Assembly (NCBI RefSeq): GCF_036320965.1
Contig: NC_092264.1
Span: 16,849,775-16,913,774, forward strand
From: Panulirus ornatus
Taxonomy: Eukaryota > Arthropoda > Malacostraca > Decapoda > Palinuridae
DNA length: 64,000 nt
Direction: 5' to 3'
Shown: one piece after another, positions 1-9,537 of the stretch
Layout: each line of letters starts with the position of its first letter
Position numbering within the stretch: the first letter of the stretch is position 1
Made by a program: the position numbers and the translations under genes
The notes under the pieces: model-generated
What the model saw: only the letters and a program-made list of their open reading frames with translations
Database searches by the model: none
Told to the model about the DNA's origin: nothing

Positions 1-241
1 CTTTCTTTCTTTCAAACTATTTGCCATTTCCCGCGTTAGCGAGGTAGCATTAAGAACAGAGGACTGGGCCTTTGAGGGAATATCCTCACCTGGCCCCCTT
101 CTCTGTTCCTTCTTTTGGAAAATCAAAAAAAAAAAAAAAGAGAGGGGAGGATTTCCAGCCCCACACTCCCTCCCCTTTTAGTCGCCTTCTACGACACGCA
201 GGGAATACGTGGGAAGTATTCTTTCTCCCCTATCCCCAGGG

Positions 242-242
<1 letters not shown>
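1..242 (-). mobile_element. RTE-derived non-autonomous cassette, copy A1
   Basis: The minus-strand copy reads, from 242 down, CCCTGGGGATAGGGGAGAAA, TACGACACGC, CTTTTAGTCGCC (as complement) and GGGGCTGGAAATCCTCCCCT, a T-rich stretch, then GAGGACTGGGCC (complement) and the tail GCTACCTCGCTAACGCGGG, with an A/G-rich end at 1-14. A (TA)n array abuts its 5' end. No tRNA A or B box and no ORF of its own. Confidence 0.8.

Positions 243-243
<1 letters not shown>

Positions 244-319
<76 letters not shown>
244..319. repeat. (TA)n microsatellite
   Basis: Uninterrupted TA between cassette A1 and RTE copy R1. Confidence 0.95.
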
Positions 320-322
<3 letters not shown>

Positions 323-3079
323 GTTTTGATGCACGAGACCGGGTTATAGTGATGGGTGATTTGAATGCAAAGGTGAGTAATATGGCAGTTGAGGGAATAA
401 TTGGTATACATGGGGTGTTCAGTGTTGTAAATGGAAATGGTGAAGAGCTTGTAGATTTATGTGCTGAAAAAGGACTGATGATTGGGAATACCTGGTTTAA
501 AGAGCGAGATATACATAAGTATACTTATGTAAGTAGGAGAGATGGCCAGAGAGCGTTATTGGATTACGTGTTAATTCACAGACGCGCGAAAGAGAGACTT
601 TTGGATGTTAATGTGCTGAGAGGTGCAACTGGAGGGATGTCTGATCATTATCTTGTGGAGGCTAAGGTGAAGATTTGTATGGGTTTTCAGAAAAGAAGAG
701 TGAATGTTGGGGTGAAGAGGGTGGTGAGAGTAAGTGAGCTTGGGAAGGAGACTTGTGTGAGGAAGTACCAGGAGAGACTGAGTACAGAATGGAAAAAGGT
801 GAGAACAATGGAAGTAAGGGGAGTGGGGTAGGAATGGGATGTATTTAGGGAATCAGTGATGGATTGCGCAAAAGATGCTTGTGGCATGAGAAGAGTGGGA
901 GGTGGGTTGATTAGAAAGGGTAGTGAGTGGTGGGATGAAGAAGTAAGAGTATTAGTGAAAGAGAAGAGAGAGCCATTTGGACGATTTTTGCAGGGAAACA
1001 ATGCAATTGAGTGGGAGATGTATAAAAGAAAGAGACAGGAGGTCAAGAGAAAGGTGCAAGAGGTGAAGAAAAAAGGGCAAATGAGAGTTGGGGTGAGAGA
1101 GTATCATTAAATTTTAGGGAGAATAAAAAGATGTTCTGGAAGGAGGTAAATAAAGTGCGTAAGACAAGGGAGCAAATGGGAACTTCAGTGAAGGGCGCAA
1201 ATGGGGAGGTGATAACAAGTAGTGGTGATGTGAGAAGGAGATGGAGTGAGTATTTTGAAGGTTTGTTGAATGTGTTTGATGATAGAGTGGCAGATATAGG
1301 GTGTTTTGGTCGAGGTGGTGTGCAAAGTGAGGGGGTTAGGGAAAATGATTTGGTAAACAGAGAAGAGGTAGTAAAAGCTTTGCGGAAGATGAAAGCCGGC
1401 AAGGCAGCAGGTTTGGATGGTATTGCAGTGGAATTTATCAAAAAAGGGGGTGACTGTATTGTTGACTGGTTGGTAAGGTTATTTAATGTATGTATGACTC
1501 ATGGTGAGGTGCCTGAGGATTGGCGGAATGCGTGCATAGTGCCATTGTACAAAGGCAAAGGGGATAAGAGTGAGTGCTCAAATTACAGAGGTATAAGTTT
1601 GTTGAGTATTCCTGGTAAATTATATGGGAGGGTATTGATTGAGAGGGTGAAGGCACGTACAGAGCATCAGATTGGGGAAGAGCAGTGTGGTTTCAGAAGT
1701 GGTAGAGGATGTGTGGATCAGGTGTTTGCTTTGAAGAATGTATGTGAGAAATACTTAGAAAAGCAAATGGATTTGTATGTAGCATTTATGGATCTGGAGA
1801 AGGCATATGATAGAGTTGATAGAGATGCTCTGTGGAAGGTATTAAGAATATATGGTGTGGGAGGCAAGTTGTTAGAAGCAGTGAAAAGTTTTTATCGAGG
1901 ATGTAAGGCATGTGTACGTGTAGGAAGAGAGGAAAGTGATTGGTTCTCAGTGAATGTAGGTTTGCGGCAGGGGTGTGTGATGTCTCCATGGTTGTTAAAT
2001 TTGTTTATGGATGGGGTTGTTAGGGAGGTGAATGCAAGAGTTTTGGAAAGAGGGGCAAGTATGAAGTCTGTTGGGGATGAGAGAGCTTGGGAAGTGAGTC
2101 AGTTGTTGTTCGCTGATGATACAGCGCTGGTGGCTGATTCATGTGAGAAACTGCAGAAGCTGGTGACTGAGTTTGGTAAAGTGTGTGAAAGAAGAAAGTT
2201 AAGAGTAAATGTGAATAAGAGCAAGGTTATTAGGTACAGTAGGGTTGAGGGTCAAGTCAATTGGGAGGTGAGTTTGAATGGAGAAAAACTGGAGGAAGTG
2301 AAGTGTTTTAGATATCTGGGAGTGGATCTGGCAGCGGATGGAACCATGGAAGCGGAAGTGGATCATAGGGTGGGGGAGGGGGCGAAAATTCTGGGAGCCC
2401 TGAAGAATGTGTGGAAGTCGAGAACATTGTCTCGGAAAGCAAAAATGGGTATGTTTGAAGGAATAGTGGTTCCAACAATGTTGTATGGTTGCGAGGCGTG
2501 GGCTATGGATAGAGTTGTGCGCAGGAGGATGGATGTGCTGGAAATGAGATGTCTGAGGACAATGTGTGGTGTGAGGTGGTTTGATCGAGTAAGTAACGTA
2601 AGGGTAAGAGAGATGTGTGGAAATAAAAAGAGCGTGGTTGAGAGAGCAGAAGAGGGTGTTTTGAAATGGTTTGGGCACATGGAGAGAATGAGTGAGGAAA
2701 GATTGACCAAGAGGATATATGTGTCGGAGGTGGAGGGAACGAGGAGAAGAGGGAGACCAAATTGGAGGTGGAAAGATGGAGTGAAAAAGATTTTGTGTGA
2801 TCGGGGCCTGAACATGCAGGAGGGTGAAAGGAGGGCAAGGAATAGAGTGAATTGGAGCGATGTGGTATATCGGGGTTGACGTGCTGTCAGTGGATTGAAT
2901 CAAGGCATGTGAAGCGTCTGGGGTAAACCATGGAAAGCTGTGTAGGTATGTATATTTGCGTGTGTGGACGTATGTATATACATGTGTATGGGGGTGGGTT
3001 GGGCCATTTCTTTCGTCTGTTTCCTTGCGCTACCTCGCAAACGCGGGAGACAGCGACAAAGCAAAAAAAAAAGAAAGAA

Positions 3080-3088
<9 letters not shown>
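320..3088 (+). mobile_element. RTE-like LINE, nearly intact RT, 5'-truncated (copy R1)
   Basis: The sequence starts inside the APE endonuclease (VIVMGDLNAKV) directly after a (TA)n run. It continues through endonuclease end motifs (LLDYVLI, GMSDHYL), a Lys/Arg-rich linker, and a full reverse transcriptase: [63 protein letters not shown] and the catalytic box [14 protein letters not shown]-terminal Trp-Phe-Gly-His-Met region follows and the ORF ends at TGA 2877-2879. A 3' UTR of about 180 bp ends in a conserved block (3026-3061) and an A-rich tail. Two lesions are visible: an in-frame TAG at 829-831 where copy R2 has Lys, and two extra A residues near 1068-1073 that shift the frame. Clade assignment to RTE is by motif recognition. 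Confidence 0.85.
1131..2879 (+). pseudogene. Reverse transcriptase ORF of RTE copy R1 (582 codons open)
   Basis: This is the uninterrupted RT portion of copy R1. All palm motifs are present, including the Phe-Ala-Asp-Asp catalytic pair near residue 325, and the C-terminal region is complete to the stop. The natural start lies upstream in the endonuclease, from which the ORF is separated by the 2-nt insertion near 1070. The true protein is therefore broken, although this part alone would still translate. Confidence 0.8.

Positions 3089-3163
<75 letters not shown>
3089..3163. repeat. (TA)n microsatellite
   Basis: Follows the A-rich tail of RTE R1 directly and precedes cassette A2. Confidence 0.95.
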
Positions 3164-3167
<4 letters not shown>

Positions 3168-3351
3168 GGGGATAGGGGAGAAAGAATACTTCCCACGTGT
3201 TCCCTGCGTGTCGTAAAAGGCGACTAAAAGGGGAGGGAGCGGGGGCTGGAAATCCTCCCATCCCGTTTTTTAATTTTCCATAAGGAACAGACAAGGGGGG
3301 CCAAGTGAGGATATTCCCTCTAAGGCTCAGTCCTCTGTTCTTAACGCTACC
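3164..3351 (+). mobile_element. Cassette copy A2, tail cut short
   Basis: Same body as A1, from CCCTGGGGATAGGGG to CTTAACGCTACC. It then changes to (TA)n exactly where the shared RTE tail core would continue. (TA)n lies on both sides, and it follows directly on the (TA)n at the end of RTE copy R1. Confidence 0.78.
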
Positions 3352-3458
<107 letters not shown>

Positions 3459-3984
3459 CAATTTGACGTCAGCCTAATGAAAGCACTTAAGCACAACCAT
3501 TGAGGAACCCCGATATCTATTCATCATACAAGACAGCAGCGCTGCTAAATTTCAGCCAGCAATTTCAACAGCAGCCACACCATGACACACGTTCTTTCCC
3601 CACTGTGGGTGGATTGACGTGGCTGATTATATTTCATGTATAATTGTTATCCAAGATGATAGCCAGTGGCAGTTAGGCTCGTAATAAGCCCGTTCAGCCC
3701 GAGCGCATATCATTACAAGTGTATCTCTGGGTCGACCTTCAACCTTATAACCAGCCAATCGGGATTACCTGCTCCCGTTAACTGGGATATTAAGGTCCTG
3801 GAATATTAAAGTCGTCACTCAAGCGCCAGCTGGCGTCTGGCAATCACAGAGCTGGGGTTTAAGGGGCTCTGTGCTCTACCCCACTGGTGTCTAAACGGCT
3901 CGACACCAACAATGTCTGAGCCCAGCGACCACCGCCGGCGCTCAGCCTTATTCTCAAGCTTGCTAGCGAGTCATTCTAATTGAG
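3459..3984. other. Unassigned non-coding stretch
   Basis: Moderately GC-rich DNA without a convincing ORF. Its right part may be the beginning of the Penelope-like repeat, but no second copy is in the window to prove it. Confidence 0.3.
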
Positions 3985-4135
3985 CATAAAAGGCAGAGGT
4001 ATGTAGCATGTGTATCAACTGACTGTTGTATTTCTTTCTTTTATCTCCCCTGATGATGTGATTATTACACGAAAGTGCACTTGGGAACTTATCGTGTTTC
4101 ACTTCTCCGTGGACTCATAGGAACATGTAACAGTG
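3985..4135 (+). mobile_element. Penelope-like repeat fragment with hammerhead-like motif
   Basis: The sequence runs from about GCATAAAAGGCAGAGG to GTGGACTCATAGGAAC. Its right part recurs at 28152-28240, so it belongs to an interspersed family. It contains CTGATGA and GAAA boxes spaced as in hammerhead ribozymes. Assignment to Penelope-like elements is inference from that feature and from the inverted arrangement of the second copy. No RT is present. Confidence 0.5.
4046..4086 (+). ncRNA. Candidate type I hammerhead ribozyme
   Basis: The core box CTGATGA is at 4050-4056. Stem II is GTG/CAC (4058-4060 with 4068-4070) with a 7-nt loop, followed by GAAA at 4071-4074. Stem III is a loopless palindrome AGTG/CACT (4074-4077 with 4078-4081), and the cleavage-site base is T4082. 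Stem I is TCCC (4046-4049) with GGGA (4083-4086). The strand order is that of a type I hammerhead. Weak points are the unpaired T4057, where a G-C pair is usual, and short stems; such minimal forms in Penelope-like elements are known to act as dimers. Confidence 0.45.
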
Positions 4136-4205
4136 CAAGAATATCCAGCCTTCAGTGAACAGACATGAATGATTGATAATGCATTATAATCCGTTGTCCA
4201 GTCGG

Positions 4206-4207
<2 letters not shown>

Positions 4208-4239
<32 letters not shown>
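4208..4239. repeat. (CA)n microsatellite
   Basis: Pure CA run in an otherwise unannotated stretch. Confidence 0.95.
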
Positions 4240-4242
<3 letters not shown>

Positions 4243-4434
4243 TGGAAGAGAAAATTTTTCAAGGAATGTGATCTACACACAAACAAAAGAATAGCAGTTA
4301 CTGGTAAGGGGTAAGAAGAAGGCTAGGAGACCTGATTCTAATCTAAGTTACAGAATTCAGATAACTATGTAATGAAATATCGGTAACAAAGTGTACGAAG
4401 ATATGAAAAATACAGAAACGGAATGCAGAACAGA

Positions 4435-4620
4435 AATACAGAAATACAGCATGTAGCTGGACTTGTATAGTAGACTATTCTACAAGACAGAAACAGAATA
4501 CAGAGTAGCATACAGAAATACAGCATGCAGCTGAACTTGTATAGTAGACTATTCTACAAGACAGAAACAGAATACAGAGCAGCATACAGAAATACAGCAT
4601 GCAGCTGGACTTATACAGAA
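4435..4620 (+). repeat. 74 bp tandem repeat, about 2.5 copies
   Basis: ATACAGAAATACAGCATG, TAGTAGACTATTCTACAAG and GACAGAAACAGAATACAG recur at 74 bp spacing. Confidence 0.8.
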
Positions 4621-4941
4621 GCCTATTCTAAAATTCAAATAGGTTCCTCTTTACGAATACGTAATGATTATCTTAATTACTATTCTTACTTTGGAGTACG
4701 AATGAGAATCCAGTGGAAAGACGACAAGATATGGAGAGGCGCCGGCATGTCACTCAGCAGGGGAGGGAGGACCACTGGAATAATCACACCACCTAAGACA
4801 GAAAATGATGAAGTTCATAAAGTGACCTCCTAAGACTACACTAATGGCAAGACTGAGACTGTGACTATCCCTAAGCTATGGGGTGGATCGCTCGCCACTT
4901 CGCTGGAGAGCGGAGGCCGCACGGACTGTTGGTTGGGCCAA

Positions 4942-4947
<6 letters not shown>

Positions 4948-5024
<77 letters not shown>
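4948..5024. repeat. (GA)n microsatellite
   Basis: Long pure GA run. It produces artificial Arg-Glu and Ser-Leu reading frames. Confidence 0.95.
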
Positions 5025-5026
<2 letters not shown>

Positions 5027-5462
5027 ACGAGGTGTGGCAGCGATTAAAACTGAAAATGAAGTGGAAATATTGATTGACATATTAACATCAAAAGGACAAG
5101 GGTAGTGTACGACTCCTCTCATCATATTTACGACCCGTCAGCAGGATATACAAAAATATCATTTACAAAAATAAAATAAAGAAATCATAGTTTTTGTGGA
5201 GATATGTACAGTGCAAAGAAAACACAATGGCCTTCATTCTAAACCCCTCCCCTGAACTCATTACAAGGACTGGGATGATGTTCTATACTAGCGAATGAGG
5301 CTACATCAGTGCTGAGGTTATCTCATATTTTCCATGTCATTATCATCTTTCTTGTTATCATTATCATATGAAGCTGGTGCTAACATATCTCAGAACTGTT
5401 AAGCAAATGACTCCCTCAAGGAAAACCCTGACCGGATATGTATATATTTTATTTATAATACA

Positions 5463-6175
5463 TAGTCGCTGTCTCCCGCTTTAGCGAGGTAGCGCAAGGA
5501 AACAGACGAAAGAATGGCCCAACCCACCCTATGTGGGAGGGTATATACATAAACGCCCACACACGCACATATACATACCTAAACATTTCAACGTATACAT
5601 ACATATACATACACAGACATATACATATATACTCATGTACACATTCATACTTGCTGCCTTCATCCATTCTCGTCGCCACCCACCACACATGAAATGCCCC
5701 CCCCCCCCCCCCCTACCCCAGGCGCGCGCGCGAGGCTTCTTTAGGAAAAGACAACAAAGGCTACATTCGTTCACACTCAATCTATATCTGTCATGTGTGA
5801 GGCACCGAAACCACAGCTCCCTTTCCACATCCACGCCCCACAAAACTTTCCATAGTTTACCCCAGACGCTTCATATGCCCTGGTTCAATCCAATGACAGC
5901 ACGTCGACCCCGGTATACCACATTGTTCCAATTCACTCTATTCCTTGCACGCCTTTCACCCTCCTGTATGTTCAGGCCCTGATCGCTCAAAACCTTTTTC
6001 ACTCCATCCTTCCACCTCCAATTTGGTCTCCTACGTCTCCTCGTTCCCTCCACCTCTGACACATATCCTCTTTGTCAATCTTTCCTCACTCATTCTCTCC
6101 ATATGACCAAACCATTTCAATACACCCTCTTCTGCTGTCTCAACCACACTCTTTTTATCACCACACATCTAAAAG
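5463..6175 (-). mobile_element. RTE-like LINE 3' end (copy R2 tail or separate insertion)
   Basis: This is the minus-strand 3' part of the RTE: the last part of the RT ORF ([20 protein letters not shown] at about 6055-5990), the 3' UTR, and the conserved tail block at 5463-5495. Compared with R1, the stretch equivalent to R1 1910-2612 is missing between this piece and the piece at 6428. The two could be one element split by a deletion and cassette insertions, or two insertions. Confidence 0.75.
5697..5713. repeat. Poly-C run of 17
   Basis: A C homopolymer within the RTE 3' UTR of copy R2, on the + strand, followed by a short GCGCGCGCG stretch. Confidence 0.9.
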
Positions 6176-6187
6176 TGGATATATATA

Positions 6188-6262
6188 TTCGCCATTTCCC
6201 GAGTCAGCGAGGTAGCGTCAACAACAGAGGACTGACCCTTAGAGGGAAAATCCTCGCTTGGC
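6188..6262 (-). mobile_element. Cassette copy A3, fragment
   Basis: Only the tail half is present on the minus strand (complement of CGCCATTTCCCGAGTCAGCG, then GAGGACTGACC). It sits between the RTE pieces at 5463-6175 and 6428-8520. Confidence 0.6.
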
Positions 6263-6300
6263 GAATAAGGAATGTATATATGTATATAAATGTCTTCTTT

Positions 6301-6427
6301 TCCTTCATACTATTCGCCATTTCCCGCATTAGCGAGGTAGCGTTACGAAGAGAGGACTGGTCCCCCGAGGGGATATCCTCACCTGGCCCCCCTCTCTGTT
6401 CCTTCTTTTGGAAAATTAAAAAAAAAA
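6301..6427 (-). mobile_element. Cassette copy A4, 5'-truncated
   Basis: The tail and middle of the cassette on the minus strand, from the tail block at 6310-6345 to the A-run at 6418-6427. It then joins the RTE RT at 6428. The first part (CCCTGGGG ... CCCCTCTC) is missing. Confidence 0.68.
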
Positions 6428-8520
6428 CGAAATGCTTTACGTCCTCGATAAAAACTTTTCACTGCTTCTAACAACTTGTCTCCCACACCATATATTCTTA
6501 ATACCTTCCACAGAGCATCTCTATCAACTCTATCATATGCCTTCTCCAGATCTATAAATGCTACAAACAAATCCATTTGCTTTTCTAAGTATTTCTCACA
6601 TACATTCTTCAAAGCAAACACCTGATCCACACATCCTCTACCACTTCTGAAACCACACTGCTCTTCCTCAATCGGATGCTCTGTACATGCCTTCACCCTC
6701 TCAATCAATATCCTCCCATATAATTTCCCAGGAATACTCAACAAACTTATACCTTTGTTATTTGAGCACTCACTTCTATCCCCTTTGCCTTTGTACAACG
6801 GCAATATGCAAGCATTCCGCCAATCCTCAGGCACCTCACCATGAGTCATACATACATTAAATAACCTTACCAACCAGTCAACAATACAGTCACCCCCTTT
6901 TTTTTAATAAATTCCACTGCAATAGCATTCAAACCCCCTGCCTTGCCGGCTTTCATCTTCCGAAAAGCTTTTACTACCTCTTGTCTGTTTACCAAATCAT
7001 TCTCCCTAACCCTCTCACTTTGCACACCACCTTGGCCAAAACACCCTATATCTGCCACTCTATCATCAAAAACACTCAACAAACCTTCAAAATACTCACT
7101 CCATCTCCTTCTCACATCACCACTGCTCGTTATCACCTCGCCATTAGCCCCCTTCACTGATGTTCCCATTTGTTCCCTTATCTTCAGCACTTTATTTACC
7201 TCCCTCCAAAACATCTTTTTATTCTCCCTAAAATTCAATGATACTCTCGCACCCCAACTCTCATTTGCCCTCTTTTTCACCTCTTGCACCTTTTTCTTGA
7301 CCTCCCGCCTCTTTCTTTTATACATCTCCCACCCATTTGCATTATTTCCCTTTAAAACTCGTCCAAATGCATCTCTTTTCTCTTTCTCTAATAATCTTAC
7401 TTCTTCATCCCACCACTCACTACCCTTTCTAATCTGTCCACCTCCCACGCTTCTCATGCCACAAGCACCTCTTGCGCAAGCCATCACTGCTTCCCTAAAT
7501 ACATCCCATTCCTTCCCCACTCCCCTTACGTCCTTTGTTCTCACCTTTTTCCATTCTGTACTCAGTCTCCCCTGGTACTTCCTCACACAAGTCTCTTTCC
7601 CAAGCTCACTTACTCTCACCACTGTCTTCACCCCAACATTCTCTTCTCTTCTGAAAGCCTCTACATATCTTCACCTTCGCCTCCCCAAGATAATGATCAG
7701 ACATCCCTCCAGTTGCACCTCTCAGCACATTAACATCCAAAAGTCTCTCTCTCGCTCGCCTATCAATTAACACGTAATCCAATAACGCTCTCTGGCCATC
7801 TCTCCTACTTACATACGTATACTTATGTATATCTCTCTTTTTAAACCAGGTATTCCCAATCACCAGTCCTTTTTCAGCACATAAATCTACAAGCTCTTCA
7901 CCATTTCCACTTAGAACACTGAACACCCCATTTACACCAATTATTCCCTCAACTGCCACATTACTCACCTTTGCATTCAAATCACCCATCACTATAACCC
8001 GGTCTCGTGCATCAAAACTACTAACACACTCACTCAGCTGCTCCCAAAACACTTGCCTCTCATGATCTTTCTTCTCATGCCCAGGTGCATATGCACCAAT
8101 AATCACCCATCTCTCTCAATCCACTTTCAGTTTTACCCATACCAATCTAGAGTTTATTTTCTTACACTCTATCACATACTCCCACCACTCCTGTTTCAGA
8201 AGTAGTGTTGCTTCTTCCCATGCTCTTGTCCTCTCACTAACCCCTGACTTTACTCCCAAGACATTCCCAAACCACTCTTCCCCTTTACCCTTGAGCTTCG
8301 TTTCACTCAGAGCCAAAACATCCAGGTTCCTTTCCTCAAACATACTACCTATCTCTCCTTTTCCTCAAAATGGTTACATCCACACACATTTAGGCACCCC
8401 AATCTGAGCCTTCGAGGAGGATGAGCACTCCTCGCTTGACTCCTTCTGTTTCCCCTTTTAGAAAGTTAAAATACAAGGAGGGAAGGGTTTCCAGCCATTC
8501 TACCATTCCTTGTACACTAA
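6428..8520 (-). mobile_element. RTE-like LINE, 5' portion with leader and endonuclease (copy R2)
   Basis: Reading on the minus strand from 8520, an untranslated leader (8520-8395) precedes the only nearly complete endonuclease in the window: RNLDVLALSETKLKGKGEEW, then GAYAPGHEKKDHERQ, VIVMGDLNAKV, LLDYVLIDRRA and GMSDHYL. The linker and the first half of the RT follow, up to the fingers region and DLEKAYDRVDRDALW. Reading frames break near 8110, 7620 and 6870 (a poly-T run), so it is a pseudogene. It stops at about 6428 against a cassette copy and lacks the catalytic Phe-Ala-Asp-Asp box. Confidence 0.8.
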
Positions 8521-8969
8521 GTCTTATGAAATTATTGTTAACTATTACTGTCATGAAGGTTCGTTATATTCCTTGAGGTGATCAGGCAATTAGACATCTG
8601 TGGGACATTAAGTTGTTAAACTGTCTGAGAATCTGGGTCAGAGGTGATTCTGTTTTTCTGAAACTTGACTAGTTATGTAGTGTATATAGTTACTAAACAA
8701 ACAACCAGTTGGGTTGTAAGATTTTACTCCATTTATTGGGTATAATTAGAATAAAGCCCTATTACCCAATTTACAGCAATGTATTTAAGATGACTGGAGA
8801 AATTGACGCCTTCTGCCTTTGTTAGGGTCGAACGACTGATTCGACCTCGAATCATAACATCACTGTTGATTTACCACATTTTCAATGAAACTGTATTCTA
8901 TCAATCTGTATTAATTTATTGTAATGGTGTCTTCCCCCTGGTAAAACAATGGTAGTCTTTCATAGAAGT

Positions 8970-9072
8970 TAGTGTACTTGAAATGATAACAACACCAAAA
9001 ACACTTCCAATGGTTGTAAATATTAACTTGAAATGATAACAACACCAAAAACAATTCCGATGGTTGTAAAAT
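8970..9072 (+). repeat. Tandem duplication, about 55 bp, 2 copies, upstream of C1D
   Basis: CTTGAAATGATAACAACACC with CAAAAACA and CCATGGTTGTAAA-like ends (observed CCAATGGTTGTAAA and CCGATGGTTGTAAA) occurs twice, 300-400 bp before the C1D start. A regulatory role is not shown. Confidence 0.65.
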
Positions 9073-9369
9073 GTGTAAGGTCGTTTAAGGAGCTGATATC
9101 AAATTGATTTTCCACCAACATCGTTTGTTGGGAATTGTTGTTCGCCAACAATAATGTGTGTTACCATCTTTTCATGAGCTCCTCCGCTCCACATGTGCTC
9201 CACACAGTTGTGCGTTCGCATGTCAACAAGTACAGAGGAAGCTTTGAAGCCCGTAAAGACAGACACCACATAACATTTTAGAGAAAATAGAAAATTAACA
9301 CTTAAAGTAGTGATCAGAAGTATATAATATTGACGTAAACTTCCAGAAGAATAGGAGGAGAAGATAAAC

Positions 9370-9537
9370 ATGGAGGATGTAAAACCTGAAGTGTTGTCGG
9401 GAACAGGAGAAACCAGCCACGAGGATGTTCCTCCTGGAATGGCACCAAAGATGTTGAACTTATTGAAAGTCGTTGATAAACTAGAGAGAGACCTCAAACC
9501 ACTGATTTCTCGACAGTACTATGAAGTTTTGAATAAA
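9370..9537 (+). CDS. C1D: C1D exon 1 (56 codons, start codon)
   Basis: The ATG at 9370 opens 56 codons that end at AATAAA|GTAAGT, phase 0. The first 20 or so residues (MEDVKPEVLSGTGETSHEDV) look disordered. The C1D domain begins near residue 24 with MAPKMLNLLKVVDKLERDL. This is the first ATG in frame directly before the domain. Confidence 0.85.

Noticed and set aside
2199..2903. Long Ser/Pro/His/Leu-rich frames opposite the RT ORFs (also near 7000-7700, 28213-28791, 43145-43904)
   Set aside because: They are antisense shadows of the RTE ORF and recur identically opposite each copy.
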